Positions 28,576 to 37,995 of a stretch of 64,000 nt of DNA are shown here, piece after piece. The notes beneath the pieces are model-generated. The model had not been told where the DNA came from and did not search any database. It was given only the letters and a program-made list of their open reading frames with translations. Numbering within the stretch: the first letter of the stretch is position 1; each line of letters opens with the position of its first letter. The position numbers and the translations under genes are program-made. Origin of the DNA: Paracoccus yibinensis (GTDB lineage: Bacteria; Pseudomonadota; Alphaproteobacteria; Rhodobacterales; Rhodobacteraceae); assembly GCF_030846195.1 (NCBI RefSeq), contig NZ_JAVCWH010000001.1, forward strand, positions 434,001-498,000. The letters run 5' to 3'.

Positions 28576-30762
28576 ATGCGCCGATCCCCCCTCCTGAGAC
28601 GCCTGATGGCGACGACCCTGCCGGTGGCCCTGGTGCTGGGGTCCGCCGGCACGACCGCCGTCGCGGAACCGATGTATGCGCGGACCATGTCCACCTATGG
28701 CCTGCCCGGCGGCATCGACACGCCCACGGCCGAGACGATGGCCGACGGCACGTTGGGCGCCACGGTGTCCTGGTCGGATTACGGGCGTCGGTCCAGCATC
28801 CTGTTCCAGGCCCTGCCGGGGCTGACCACGGTCCTGCGCTATTCGCGGGTCGAAGGGATCAACGACGGGCGCGGCGACGACTATATCTCGGACCGGTCGC
28901 TGGACCTGCGCTATCAGGTGCTGGACGAACAGGGCTGGCGCCCCGCCGTTGCGGTGGGCCTGCAGGATTTCCTGGGCACCGGCGTCTATTCGGGCGAATA
29001 CATCGTCGCGACGAAGTCGATCACGCCCGCCATCCGCGTGTCGGCGGGCTTGGGCTGGGGCGTGCTGGCGGGCAAGTCGCGCACGATCGACGTCACCGAC
29101 GAAGGCGGCACGCCCAATGTCGAGGACTGGTTCCGGGGCGGCGCCAAGCCTTTCGCCTCGGTCAACTGGCAGGTCAACGACCGTCTCAGCCTGGTGGCCG
29201 AGTATTCGAACAACGACTATGTCACCAGATACAGCGACGGCCAGGTCGCCCAGCAGGGCAAAGAACCCGGCAACGGCCTGAACCTGGGCGCCTATTACAG
29301 CTTCGGCGACAGCTACCAGGTCGGTCTTTATTCCATCGGCGGCGAAACCTTCGGGGCGCAGTTCTCGGTCGCGCTGAACCCGCGCCAGGCGCCTTATCCG
29401 TCAGGGCTGGAAAAGGCCCCGGCCCCGGTTCGCCCGCGTCCCGCGCCCCAGGCCGATCCCGACGGCTGGTCGGGTGTCTGGTCGCAGGACCCGACCGCGC
29501 AGCCCGCGATCCAGACCGCGCTTGGCGATGCGATGGCCAAGGAAGGACAGATCCTCGAAAGCATGGCGCTGAACGCGAACCGGGCCGAGGTGCGCCTGCG
29601 CAACCAGCGTTACATCAACCAGGCCGAGGCGATCGGCCGCACGGCGCGCCTGATGACCCGCGCCCTGCCCCCCTCGGTCGAGACCTTCGTGATCACCTCG
29701 ACCGCTGATGGGGTGCCGACCTCGTCCGTCACCCTGCGCCGGTCCGACATCGAGCGGCTGGAGAATACCGAAGCCGGGCAGATCGCCGCCGCCGCCACCC
29801 TGTCGGATGCGCCCGCGGCCGCGCCGGGGCTGGTGCGCAGCGAGGGCGTCTATCCGCGCTTTCGCTGGTCCATCAAGCCTTATCTCACCCTGGGCATCTT
29901 CAGCGCCGAGGATGGGCTGACCCACGAGGTCGGGGCCGAGGCGCGCGCCAGCTATGAGATCGCGCCTGGGCTGGTCCTGACGGGTGCCCTGCGCCAGCGG
30001 GCCTTCGGGGATCTTTATCAGCGCGGCCCCGGCACCCCCGGCGGCGGCGGCGGGTATTACAGCCCCGAGGAATATCTGTCCAATCCCGCTCTGGAAACCA
30101 CGCCCGAGGGGGTGCCGCGGGTCCGGTCCGACACGCGCATGTATACCGGCAACCACGATCCGGTGATCCCGGAACTGACGCTGGCCTGGTATGCCAAGCC
30201 TGCGCCCACCGTCTATACCCGCGTCACCGCCGGTCTTCTGGAACGCGCCTATGGCGGCGTCTCGACCGAGGTTCTGTGGAAGCCCGCGAATTCGCCCCTG
30301 GCCTTCGGGGCCGAGGTGAACCGCGTGAAGAAGCGCGATTTCGACCAGTTGTTCGATTTCCGCGATTACGAGGTCACGATGGGCCATGTCTCGGCCTATT
30401 ACGAATTCGCGCAAGGCTTCACGGCGCAGCTGGACGTCGGCAAGTATCTGGCCGGCGACAAGGGCGCGACCCTGACCCTGACGCGCGAATTCGCCAACGG
30501 ATGGCGCATCGGGGCCTATGCCACCAAGACCGACCTGTCGGCCGAGGAATTCGGCGAAGGCAGCTTCGACAAGGGCGTCACCCTGTCGATCCCGCTGGGT
30601 TGGGCGACCGGCCAGCCCACGCGCGAACGCGTCAGCGCCGACCTGCGGTCGCTTTCGCGCGATGGCGGAGCGCAGCTGAATGTCCGCGACCGCCTGTATG
30701 ACCATGTCCGGGACAGTCATTCCGTCAAACTCTATGAAGGCTGGGGGAGGTTCTGGCGATGA
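28576..30762 (+). CDS. yjbH: YjbH-family outer-membrane exopolysaccharide protein
   Basis: A 728-residue exported protein of the YjbH (GfcD-like) family, linked to production or export of extracellular polysaccharide. The start at 28576 opens a signal peptide (MRRSPLLRRLMATTLPVALV) ending around SAGTTAVAEP. The N-terminal family block reads TYGLPGGIDTPTAETMADG and ILFQALPGLTTVLRYSRV. The second half is beta-rich with alternating polar and aromatic residues, ending in KLYEGWGRFWR, consistent with an outer-membrane barrel. It overlaps yjbF by 4 bases. E. coli yjbEFGH also carries yjbE and yjbG, not seen here. Confidence 0.88.
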   Translation: MRRSPLLRRLMATTLPVALVLGSAGTTAVAEPMYARTMSTYGLPGGIDTPTAETMADGTLGATVSWSDYGRRSSILFQALPGLTTVLRYSRVEGINDGRGDDYISDRSLDLRYQVLDEQGWRPAVAVGLQDFLGTGVYSGEYIVATKSITPAIRVSAGLGWGVLAGKSRTIDVTDEGGTPNVEDWFRGGAKPFASVNWQVNDRLSLVAEYSNNDYVTRYSDGQVAQQGKEPGNGLNLGAYYSFGDSYQVGLYSIGGETFGAQFSVALNPRQAPYPSGLEKAPAPVRPRPAPQADPDGWSGVWSQDPTAQPAIQTALGDAMAKEGQILESMALNANRAEVRLRNQRYINQAEAIGRTARLMTRALPPSVETFVITSTADGVPTSSVTLRRSDIERLENTEAGQIAAAATLSDAPAAAPGLVRSEGVYPRFRWSIKPYLTLGIFSAEDGLTHEVGAEARASYEIAPGLVLTGALRQRAFGDLYQRGPGTPGGGGGYYSPEEYLSNPALETTPEGVPRVRSDTRMYTGNHDPVIPELTLAWYAKPAPTVYTRVTAGLLERAYGGVSTEVLWKPANSPLAFGAEVNRVKKRDFDQLFDFRDYEVTMGHVSAYYEFAQGFTAQLDVGKYLAGDKGATLTLTREFANGWRIGAYATKTDLSAEEFGEGSFDKGVTLSIPLGWATGQPTRERVSADLRSLSRDGGAQLNVRDRLYDHVRDSHSVKLYEGWGRFWR

Positions 30763-31406
30763 GGGCTGCGTTGAAGATCACGCTGGCGGCGTCGCTGCTG
30801 GGCACGCTGGCCGCCTGTGGCAATGATCAGGACACAGGTGTCTTCGGCGTCCTGGCGCAGACCGCCGGGCAGGTGGTGGCCGAGCGCCGTGCGCCCGACC
30901 AGCCCGCCACTGCACCGAAATCGCCCGAGGACGCCGCCGCCGAGGCGCTGCGGGTCAATCCCGGTCCGCTGATTCAGGCGGGCTTCGAAAGCCTGGGCCG
31001 CACGCAGGTTATGGCCATGACGGGCCAGAACGGCGCCATGCGCACCTTCATGACCCCGGCCGAGGAGGCGCTGATCCTGCGCGGCGGAATGCTGGTGGGC
31101 ACGCGCGGCCTGGGCAACGACCTGTCGGTCGCCGAACCGGGGACCGAAGGGCTGATCCGCGCGGGTGCTGCCGGGACCGGCACGCGGATCATGCGCTATT
31201 TCGCGGGCGACGGGATCGAGCGGCCGTTGCAGTTCACCTGCACCGTGGGCGCGGGTCCTGCCCCGGGTGTCACGGTGGAAAACTGCGAAGGCCACGGCAC
31301 CAGCTTCCAGAACAGCTACATGGTCCAGGGCGGGCAGATCGCCGTGTCGCGCCAGTGGATCGGACCGGTGCTTGGCTATGTGACGATCCAGACGTTGCGG
31401 CCCTGA
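30759..31406 (+). CDS. yjbF: YjbF-family lipoprotein
   Basis: A 215-residue lipoprotein of the YjbF/GfcB family. The signal peptide ends in a lipobox (LLGTLAACGND, Cys near residue 21). The family core appears as LIQAGFESLGRTQVMAMTGQ, MTPAEEALILRGGMLVGTRG and RQWIGPVLGYVTIQTLRP. It overlaps the yjbH stop as ATGA, so the two are one translational unit and probably act together at the outer membrane. A hairpin follows the stop. Confidence 0.88.
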   Translation: MRAALKITLAASLLGTLAACGNDQDTGVFGVLAQTAGQVVAERRAPDQPATAPKSPEDAAAEALRVNPGPLIQAGFESLGRTQVMAMTGQNGAMRTFMTPAEEALILRGGMLVGTRGLGNDLSVAEPGTEGLIRAGAAGTGTRIMRYFAGDGIERPLQFTCTVGAGPAPGVTVENCEGHGTSFQNSYMVQGGQIAVSRQWIGPVLGYVTIQTLRP

Positions 31407-31412
31407 CAGGAC

Positions 31413-31436
31413 GGCCGGCCCTTCGCGGGCCGGTCC
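31413..31436. terminator. Hairpin terminator between convergent yjbF and mtlK
   Basis: The 31-base gap between the two convergent stops holds a stem of CCGGCCC with GGGCCGG (extendable by a G-T pair and a further G-C pair), loop TTCGC, followed by CTTCAGG. It is a plausible terminator for both units, though without a strong T run. Confidence 0.6.
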
Positions 31437-31437
31437 T

Positions 31438-32910
31438 TCAGGTATCGGACAGGTAAGCCTCGATGGCCCTGCGCACGCCCTGCTTTTGCACCAGGGTCAG
31501 CTTGCGGGCGAAAGCCTCTTGGAAGACCGGGTTGGCGGCCAGGGGTCCGAAGACCGTCTCGTTTGCCAGGAAGGCCAGCGGGTCTTCGCGAGAGGCGATG
31601 GCATATTCCCGCAGCATGTCGCTGTTGTCGTCGTTCGGAGCGATGTCGTTGCCCGCTTCGTCCCTGCGTTCGCAATAGCGACACCAGAAGGCGACCTCTT
31701 GCGCAAGACCGTCTATGGCGCGGTCGTCCTTCAGCGCGTCGGCCAGGGTCGGCAGGATGAATTTCGGCTGCCGGTTCGATCCGTCCAGGCAAAGTCGCGG
31801 GATGGTGTCGCCGATCTCGGGGTTGGAAAAGCGGCTGACGATCAGGTCAAGATAGTCGTCATAGCTGACGCCGGGGATCGGTTGCAGGGTCGGGATGATC
31901 TCGCGCACCTCAAGCGCGCGCAGCCAGGCGGCGATCTGGGGGTCGGCCATGGCGTCATGGACGAAGTGATGTCCCAGCAGCGCGGAAGGATAGGCGATGG
32001 CCGCGTGCCCGCCGTTCAGGATCCGCAGCTTCATCAACTCGTGGCGGCTGACATCTTCCACGAATTCCGCGCCGACCTTTTCCAGCGGCGGGCGGCCTTG
32101 GGGGAAGTGGTCCTCCAGCACCCACTGGCGGAAGGGCTCGCAGACCACGGGGGCGGCATCGGTGATGCCGAAGCGGTCGCGGACCAGGGCGCGCTCGCGG
32201 TCTGAGGTCGCGGGGGTGATGCAATCGACCATGGAGTTCGGGAAGGCCACCTTGCGCCGGACCCAGTCGGCCAGCGCCGGGTCGGACAGCTGCGCCAGTT
32301 CGGTGACCGTGCGCGCGCAGACATGGCCGTTTTCGGGCAGGTTGTCGCAGGACAGGACGGTGAAGGGTTCGGCCCCCGCATCCCGGCGCTGCCGCAGCGC
32401 GGCCAGCATCATGCCGAAGACCGTGCGCGGCGCATCCGGGTTGGCCGCGTCATGGGCAATGTCGGGATGGGTGGCATCGAAGCCGTTGGTCTTGGCATCG
32501 ACGTAATACCCGCCCTCGGTGATCGTCAGCGACACGATGCGGATCGCCGGATCGGCCATGGCCGCGATCACCGCCTGCGGATCGACGGGGACGAAATCGA
32601 CCATCGACCCGATCACCCGCGCGTTCAGCCCGTTCGGGTCCAGTTCCACGACCGTGGTAAGCCAGTCCTGCGCGGCCAGCCTGTCGCGCATGGCGGCATC
32701 GCCGGGTCTGACGCCCGCGCCGACCAGCGCCCAGTCCTGCCCCTCGCCCATGTCGAACAGGCGGTCGAGGTAGAAGGCCATATGCGCCCGGTGAAAGTTG
32801 CCGACGCCGACATGGACAATGCCGGGGCGCAGCGCCGCGCGATCGTATCCGGGGCGGCCTATGGCTTCGGGCAGATCGGACAAGACGGATGCGTTCAATG
32901 AAACGGCCAT
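31438..32910 (-). CDS. mtlK: Mannitol dehydrogenase family protein (mannitol 2-dehydrogenase)
   Basis: A 490-residue long-chain polyol dehydrogenase that would oxidise D-mannitol to fructose with NAD. The N-terminal Rossmann region contains GIVHVGVGNFHRAHMAFYLD, a family hallmark. The catalytic segment holds KLRILNGGHAAIAYPSALLG, with the Lys-Asn-x-x-His triad typical of the family. Family members also include fructuronate and tagaturonate reductases, but position at the end of a sorbitol/mannitol ABC operon favours mannitol dehydrogenase. The ATG at 32910 follows AGAAGAAAGG; an in-frame TTG nine codons earlier is less likely. It lies 30 bases after smoS. Confidence 0.9.
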   Translation of the reverse strand: MAVSLNASVLSDLPEAIGRPGYDRAALRPGIVHVGVGNFHRAHMAFYLDRLFDMGEGQDWALVGAGVRPGDAAMRDRLAAQDWLTTVVELDPNGLNARVIGSMVDFVPVDPQAVIAAMADPAIRIVSLTITEGGYYVDAKTNGFDATHPDIAHDAANPDAPRTVFGMMLAALRQRRDAGAEPFTVLSCDNLPENGHVCARTVTELAQLSDPALADWVRRKVAFPNSMVDCITPATSDRERALVRDRFGITDAAPVVCEPFRQWVLEDHFPQGRPPLEKVGAEFVEDVSRHELMKLRILNGGHAAIAYPSALLGHHFVHDAMADPQIAAWLRALEVREIIPTLQPIPGVSYDDYLDLIVSRFSNPEIGDTIPRLCLDGSNRQPKFILPTLADALKDDRAIDGLAQEVAFWCRYCERRDEAGNDIAPNDDNSDMLREYAIASREDPLAFLANETVFGPLAANPVFQEAFARKLTLVQKQGVRRAIEAYLSDT

Positions 32911-32940
32911 GGCCGAACCTTTCTTCTGGAGGGACAAGCC

Positions 32941-33714
32941 TCAGCTCATCCAGTTGCCGCCATCGACGTTGTAGGTCTGGGCGACGATGTAGTCGGCCTC
33001 GCTTGATGCCAGGAAGATCGCCATGCCGGTCAGATCGGCGGCGGTGCCCATGCGGCCGAAGGGGACGGCCGCGCCGACCTCGCGCTTCTTCTGGCCGGGG
33101 GCCTTGTTTTCATATTTCGCGAAGAAGGCGTCCACGCCGTCCCAATGCTCGCCATCGACCACGCCGGGCGCGATGGCGTTGACGTTGATGCCATGCGCGA
33201 TCAGGTTCAGGCCCGCCGATTGCGTCAGGCTGATGACGGCGGCCTTGCTGGCGCAATAGACGGCCACCAGCGCCTCGCCCCGCCGCCCGGCCTGCGAAGC
33301 CATGTTGATGATCTTGCCACCCTGCCCGCGTTCGATCATGCCGCGCGCGACGGCCTGCATCATGAACAGCGTGCCCGCGACATTCACCGCGAAGATCCGG
33401 TCGTAATCGGCGCGGGTGATTTCCACGATGGGCGCGGCGGTGAACAGGGCCGCGTTGTTGACCAGAATGTCGATGCCGCCGAAGGCCCCCTCGACCGTCG
33501 CCACGCAGGCGTCGATGGAGGCCTGGTCGGTCACGTCCAGCCGCACGGCGATGGCGCCTTCGCCCAGGGCTTCGGCCGCCTGCCGGGCCGCGTCGATGTT
33601 GATGTCGCAGATCGCCACGCTGGCGCCTTCCGCCAGATAGGCGCGGGCGAATTCCAGGCCGATGCCGCGCGCAGCGCCGGTGATCAGCGCGCGCTTGCCT
33701 GCCAGTCGTCGCAT
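32941..33714 (-). CDS. smoS: Sorbitol (L-iditol 2-) dehydrogenase, SDR family
   Basis: A 257-residue short-chain dehydrogenase that oxidises sorbitol to fructose and related polyols. The cofactor loop is ALITGAARGIGLEFARAY with an Asp (CDIN) marking NAD preference. NNAALF and the catalytic YCASKAA follow a Ser in INMASQAGRRGEALVAVYCA. It closely matches, from memory, the Rhodobacter sphaeroides sorbitol dehydrogenase SmoS/PolS (VDGEHWDGVDAFFAKYE is characteristic). The start overlaps the stop of the ATPase gene at 33714. Confidence 0.92.
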   Translation of the reverse strand: MRRLAGKRALITGAARGIGLEFARAYLAEGASVAICDINIDAARQAAEALGEGAIAVRLDVTDQASIDACVATVEGAFGGIDILVNNAALFTAAPIVEITRADYDRIFAVNVAGTLFMMQAVARGMIERGQGGKIINMASQAGRRGEALVAVYCASKAAVISLTQSAGLNLIAHGINVNAIAPGVVDGEHWDGVDAFFAKYENKAPGQKKREVGAAVPFGRMGTAADLTGMAIFLASSEADYIVAQTYNVDGGNWMS

Positions 33715-34715
33715 CAGATGCGGTCTCCGTTCTTGTCGAAACGATGGATTTTCCCCTCGTCCGGTGTCAGCCAGACGGTGTCGCCGTGGTGAAGATCGAC
33801 TTCGCCGGTGGAGCGCACGGTGATGGTTTCAGCCAAGCCCGTGTCCTCGACATAGAAGAAGCTGTCCGAGCCGAGGTGTTCGCTGACGCCGACGCGACCC
33901 TTCCACTTGCCTTCGGTCGCCGAGATGCGGAGATGTTCGGGCCGCACGCCGATGGTCTGCGCGCTGTATTCCGCTGCTGCCGCGCCGGAAAACAGGTTCA
34001 TCCTGGGACTGCCGATGAAACCCGCCACGAAGACATTTCGCGGCGTGTGATAAAGTTCCAGCGGCGATCCCACCTGCTCGATCCGGCCTGCCTGCAAGAC
34101 CACGATCTTGTCGGCCATGGTCATCGCCTCGACCTGGTCGTGGGTGACATAGATCATCGTGGTCTTCAGCCGGTTGTGCAGCTCGCTGATTTCCAGCCGC
34201 ATCCCGACGCGCAGCGCGGCGTCCAGGTTCGACAGCGGCTCGTCGAACAGGAAGGCCGCCGGTTCGCGGACAATGGCGCGGCCGATGGCGACACGCTGAC
34301 GCTGCCCGCCCGAAAGCTGGCCGGGGCGCCGGTCGAGGTAATTCGTCAGGTTCAGCGCCTTGGCGGCGGCCTCGATCCGGCGTTCCTGTTCGGCCTTGGG
34401 CACGCCAGCCATCTTCATCGGAAAGGCGATGTTCTTCCTGACCGACATGTGCGGATAAAGCGCATAGGACTGGAACACCATTGCCAGCCCGCGCTTGGCC
34501 GGGGATGCTTCTGTCGCGTCCTTGCCGTCGATCAGGATGCGCCCGCCGCTCAGGTCCTCCAGCCCCGCGATCAGGCGCAGCAGCGTCGACTTGCCACAGC
34601 CCGAGGGACCCACGAAGACCACGAATTCACCGTCGTCGATGGTCAGGTCCAGGGGCGGGATGACCTCGACCTCGCCGAACCGCTTGGCCACGCCTTGCAG
34701 GGTTATCTGTCCCAT
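33714..34715 (-). CDS. smoK: Polyol ABC transporter ATP-binding protein
   Basis: A 333-residue ATPase of the MalK/UgpC type energising the SmoEFG importer. Walker [17 protein letters not shown], signature [15 protein letters not shown], Walker [14 protein letters not shown] and the switch His in [14 protein letters not shown] are all intact. A C-terminal TOBE/OB-fold region (residues about 240-333) includes [11 protein letters not shown]. It lies between smoG (10-base gap) and smoS (1-base overlap). Confidence 0.93.
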   Translation of the reverse strand: MGQITLQGVAKRFGEVEVIPPLDLTIDDGEFVVFVGPSGCGKSTLLRLIAGLEDLSGGRILIDGKDATEASPAKRGLAMVFQSYALYPHMSVRKNIAFPMKMAGVPKAEQERRIEAAAKALNLTNYLDRRPGQLSGGQRQRVAIGRAIVREPAAFLFDEPLSNLDAALRVGMRLEISELHNRLKTTMIYVTHDQVEAMTMADKIVVLQAGRIEQVGSPLELYHTPRNVFVAGFIGSPRMNLFSGAAAAEYSAQTIGVRPEHLRISATEGKWKGRVGVSEHLGSDSFFYVEDTGLAETITVRSTGEVDLHHGDTVWLTPDEGKIHRFDKNGDRI

Positions 34716-34725
34716 GTCGTTCCCC

Positions 34726-35550
34726 TTATTTCACGGCGCCGAAGGTCAGGCCCCGGACCAGTTGTTTCTGGCTGAACCAGCCCAGCACAAGGATCGGCGC
34801 GATGGCCATGACGGATGCCGCCGACAGTTTCGCCCAGAACAGCCCCTGCGGGCTGGAAAAGCTGGCGATGAAGGCCGACAGCGGCGCGGCGTTGGTGGTG
34901 GTCAGCTGGATCGTCCAGAAGGCCTCGTTCCAGGCCAGGATGATGTTCAGAAGCAGCGTCGAGGCGATCCCCGGAATCGCCATGGGTGTCAGCACATACA
35001 AGATCTCGTCGCGCAGGGTCGCGCCGTCCATCCGCGCTGCCTCCAGGATCTCTCCGGGGATTTCGCGGAAATAGGTATAGAGCATCCAGACCACGATCGG
35101 CAGGTTGATCAGCATCAGCAGGATCGTCAGCCCGATCCGCGTGTCCATCAGGCCGGTCCACAGGAAGATCAGATAGATCGGCACCAGCACCGCGACGGCA
35201 GGCATCATCTTGGTGGACAGCATCCACATCAGGATGTCCTTGGTCCGTTTCGTGGGCGAGAACGCCATAGCCCAAGCCGCCGGAATCGCCACGATCAGCG
35301 CCAGAAGCGTCGATCCGACGGCCAGGATCACCGAATTGGTGAAGGGCCGGAAATAGTTGTTCTGGCTTTGCACCGTCTGGAAGCTTTCCAGCGTGAAGGA
35401 CGGGATCAGGTCGAAGCCCGCGATGGCTTCCTGTTCCGTCTTCAGGCTGGTGATGATCGTGTAAAGGATCGGAAAGAAGATCAGCAGGGCCACGAACCAT
35501 GCGGCGACGGTCCAGCCGATCCGGGCGTTGCGGGATGTTGCGCGTGCCAT
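34726..35550 (-). CDS. smoG: Polyol ABC transporter permease (SmoG type)
   Basis: A 274-residue inner-membrane permease of the MalG class with about six membrane segments ([20 protein letters not shown] first). The EAA loop that docks to the ATPase is [20 protein letters not shown]. It pairs with the SmoF-type permease encoded 10 bases upstream and lies between it and smoK, the usual order of the sorbitol/mannitol importer. Confidence 0.91.
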   Translation of the reverse strand: MARATSRNARIGWTVAAWFVALLIFFPILYTIITSLKTEQEAIAGFDLIPSFTLESFQTVQSQNNYFRPFTNSVILAVGSTLLALIVAIPAAWAMAFSPTKRTKDILMWMLSTKMMPAVAVLVPIYLIFLWTGLMDTRIGLTILLMLINLPIVVWMLYTYFREIPGEILEAARMDGATLRDEILYVLTPMAIPGIASTLLLNIILAWNEAFWTIQLTTTNAAPLSAFIASFSSPQGLFWAKLSAASVMAIAPILVLGWFSQKQLVRGLTFGAVK

Positions 35551-35560
35551 GTTTGCCCCC

Positions 35561-36430
35561 TCAGTCCAGGTTCTTGCCGACGGCGCGCATCAGGAAGATC
35601 GCGATGATGTTGGCCAGGACGACGGCGATGATGCCGCCCGCCGCAGCGCCGCCGATGTCGAAGTTGAGCCGGGCCGCGCGATAGATCAGAAAAGTCAGGT
35701 TGGTGGACGCAAAGCCCGGACCCCCATTCGTCGTCACCAGGATTTCCGCATAGACGCCCAGCAGGAAGATCGTCTGGATCAGGATCACCACCGTGATTGC
35801 GCGCGCCATGTGCGGCAGGACCAGATACAGGAACCGCGCATGGGCGGGCGCGCCGTCCATCTCGGCCGCTTCCATCTGTTCGGTGTCCAGCGATTGCAGC
35901 GAGGTCAGCAGGATCAGCGTCGCGAAGGGCAGCCATTGCCAGGCCACGATCAGGATGATCGAGGTCAGCGGATATTGCGCGAACCAGTCCACCGGCGATG
36001 CGCCGAAGAACCGTGCGACATCGGCGAACACCCCATAGCTTGGATGCATGATCATGTTCTTCCAGATCAGCGCCGCCACCGGGGGCATCACGAAGAAGGG
36101 GCTGATCACCAGGATCCGCACGACCCCCTGCCCCCAGATCGGCTTGTCGATCAGCATGGCGATGCCGATGCCGCCAGCCACGGTGATCAGCAGCACGCCC
36201 AGAACCAGGACCAGCGTGTTCCAGATCGCCTCGAAGAAGGCCGGGTCGGTGTAGAAATACTGATAGTTGAACCACCCCGCCCAACTGGTCATGCCGGGGT
36301 TCAGAAGGTTGTAGTTCAGGAACGAGTAATACAGCGTCATGCACAGCGGCACGATCATCCAGACGAACAGCAGGATGATGGCGGGCGCCCGCATCAGCCG
36401 GGCAAGCCCCTGGGTCTGGCGTGTGGCCAT
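35561..36430 (-). CDS. smoF: Polyol ABC transporter permease (SmoF type)
   Basis: A 289-residue MalF-class permease with about six membrane segments (PAIILLFVWMIVPLCMTLYY, LVLGVLLITVAGGIGIAMLI, AITVVILIQTIFLLGVYAEI among them). The EAA loop reads EAAEMDGAPAHARFLYLVLP. The start at 36430 (MATRQTQGLARLM) has GGAG ten bases upstream, and the frame extending 16 codons further is unconserved. The gene lies about 96 bases after smoE; that gap could hold a partial hairpin to lower expression relative to the binding protein. Confidence 0.91.
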   Translation of the reverse strand: MATRQTQGLARLMRAPAIILLFVWMIVPLCMTLYYSFLNYNLLNPGMTSWAGWFNYQYFYTDPAFFEAIWNTLVLVLGVLLITVAGGIGIAMLIDKPIWGQGVVRILVISPFFVMPPVAALIWKNMIMHPSYGVFADVARFFGASPVDWFAQYPLTSIILIVAWQWLPFATLILLTSLQSLDTEQMEAAEMDGAPAHARFLYLVLPHMARAITVVILIQTIFLLGVYAEILVTTNGGPGFASTNLTFLIYRAARLNFDIGGAAAGGIIAVVLANIIAIFLMRAVGKNLD

Positions 36431-36526
36431 GGCGAAACTCCGTTGTCGGCAAGGCGCGGGGCAGGCCCGGATTGGCACCGCCCAGAGGAGGGCTGGGCGG
36501 TGCCGGACTGGAAACCGAGAGACTCG

Positions 36527-37849
36527 TTACTTGATGTAACCCGCCCGCGTCATCTCGCGGGTGGTGTTCGACTGGGCCGCCGCAAGCGCATCCTCGGCCG
36601 ACATCTGCCCCGCAAGGGCCGCCGAGAACTGCTGGCCCACCGCCGTGCCGATGCCCTGGAATTCCGGGATCGCGACGAACTGCCCGCCGGTATAGGGAAC
36701 GTCCTGCACCGAAGCCTTCTGCGTATTGGCCGCGTTGATGGAATCGATCGTCATGGCCGCGAAGGGCGCCTCGGCCTGATACTCGGGGTTCTCGTAAAGC
36801 GAGGTCCGGGTTCCCGGCGGCACCGCGCGCCAGCCCTCGCGTTCGGCGACCAGTTCCGAATATTCCTTGGACGTTGCCCAGGCGATGAAGGTCTGGGCAG
36901 CCTCCTGCGCGTCCGAGGATGTCGGGATCGCCAGGCTCCAGGCCCAAAGCCAGTTGCCGCGGTTATCCACGCCCTCGCGGTTGGGGAACTGCGCAAATCC
37001 CACGCTGTCGGCCACGGTCGAGGTCTTGGGGTCTGTCACGAAGCTGGCGGCGACGGTGGCGTCGATCCAGATGGCGCACTTGCCCTGCTGGAACAGCGAC
37101 AGGTTTTCGTTGAAGCCGTTCGACGAGGCGCCGGGCGGGCCGTATTCGTTCATCATGGACAGATAGTCGGTCAGCGTGGCCTTCCACTCCTCGCTGTCGA
37201 ACTGCGGCTTCCAGTCGGTATCGAACCAGCGCGCGCCATAGCTGTTGGCCATGGCGGTGATGAAGCCCATGTTCTCGCCCCAACCTGGCTTGCCGCGCAG
37301 GCAGATGCCGTATTGTTCCTTGGACTTGTCGGTCATCTTCGCCGCCGCGTCGCGGATGTCGGCCCAGGTCGGGGCATCGGGGATGGTCACGCCCGCAGCC
37401 TCGGCCAGGTCGGTGCGATACATCACCATCGCCGATTCGGCATAGAACGGCGCCGCATACAGCTTGCCATCGACCGACAATGCGTCCCGGACCGCCGGGA
37501 TCAGGTCGTCCACATCATAGGCCTCGCCCAGTTCCAGCGGCACCAGCCAGCCCTGCTTGGCCCAGATCGGAACCTCGTAGGTGCCGATGGTCAGCACGTC
37601 ATACTGGCCGCCCTGCGTGGCGATGTCGGTGGTCACGCGCTCGCGCAGGATGTTTTCCTCAAGCGTCACCCATTCCACCTGGATGCCCGGATTGGCAGCG
37701 GTGAATTCATCGGTCAGACCCTGCATGCGGATCATGTCGCCATTGTTCACGGTGGCGATCGTCAGCGTCACATTGTCCTGCGCAGCGGCGATCCCGGCGG
37801 TGGCGCACAGCGCCGTCGCACCCAACAGGGCGCGCAAAGTCGTGGTCAT
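36527..37849 (-). CDS. smoE: Polyol ABC transporter periplasmic binding protein
   Basis: A 440-residue extracellular solute-binding protein that delivers sorbitol or mannitol to the importer. The start at 37849 follows GGGAGG and opens a signal peptide (TTLRALLGATALCATAGIAAAQ). The mature protein contains PIWAKQGWLVPLEL, YAAPFYAESAMVMYRTDLA, and the family segment FQQGKCAIWIDATVAASFV. It is the first gene of the transport part of the operon, with candidate regulator sites directly upstream. Confidence 0.92.
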   Translation of the reverse strand: MTTTLRALLGATALCATAGIAAAQDNVTLTIATVNNGDMIRMQGLTDEFTAANPGIQVEWVTLEENILRERVTTDIATQGGQYDVLTIGTYEVPIWAKQGWLVPLELGEAYDVDDLIPAVRDALSVDGKLYAAPFYAESAMVMYRTDLAEAAGVTIPDAPTWADIRDAAAKMTDKSKEQYGICLRGKPGWGENMGFITAMANSYGARWFDTDWKPQFDSEEWKATLTDYLSMMNEYGPPGASSNGFNENLSLFQQGKCAIWIDATVAASFVTDPKTSTVADSVGFAQFPNREGVDNRGNWLWAWSLAIPTSSDAQEAAQTFIAWATSKEYSELVAEREGWRAVPPGTRTSLYENPEYQAEAPFAAMTIDSINAANTQKASVQDVPYTGGQFVAIPEFQGIGTAVGQQFSAALAGQMSAEDALAAAQSNTTREMTRAGYIK

Positions 37850-37874
37850 GCTATCCTCCCCTTGTCGTTTGGGC

Positions 37875-37969
37875 ATTTGCCACTTCGACGGGCAAATACT
37901 CACAAAGCCTTGGCCGTCTGTCAATCAGCAAAGTTTGCCATGCCCGACCAATCCGCCAAAGCGGCAAAT
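37875..37969. promoter_or_regulatory. Candidate operator region for the polyol operon
   Basis: Upstream of smoE lies a clean inverted repeat, ATTTGCC (37875-37881), nine bases, GGCAAAT (37891-37897). A second pair of the same half-sites follows: TTTGCC at 37934-37939 and GGCAAAT at 37963-37969, 23 bases apart. Repetition of one half-site in a 146-base gap right behind a SorC-type regulator gene suggests its operator. No obvious -10/-35 pair can be asserted. Confidence 0.55.
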
Positions 37970-37995
37970 TCCCTGCAATCAAGGGGGGATGAGGC

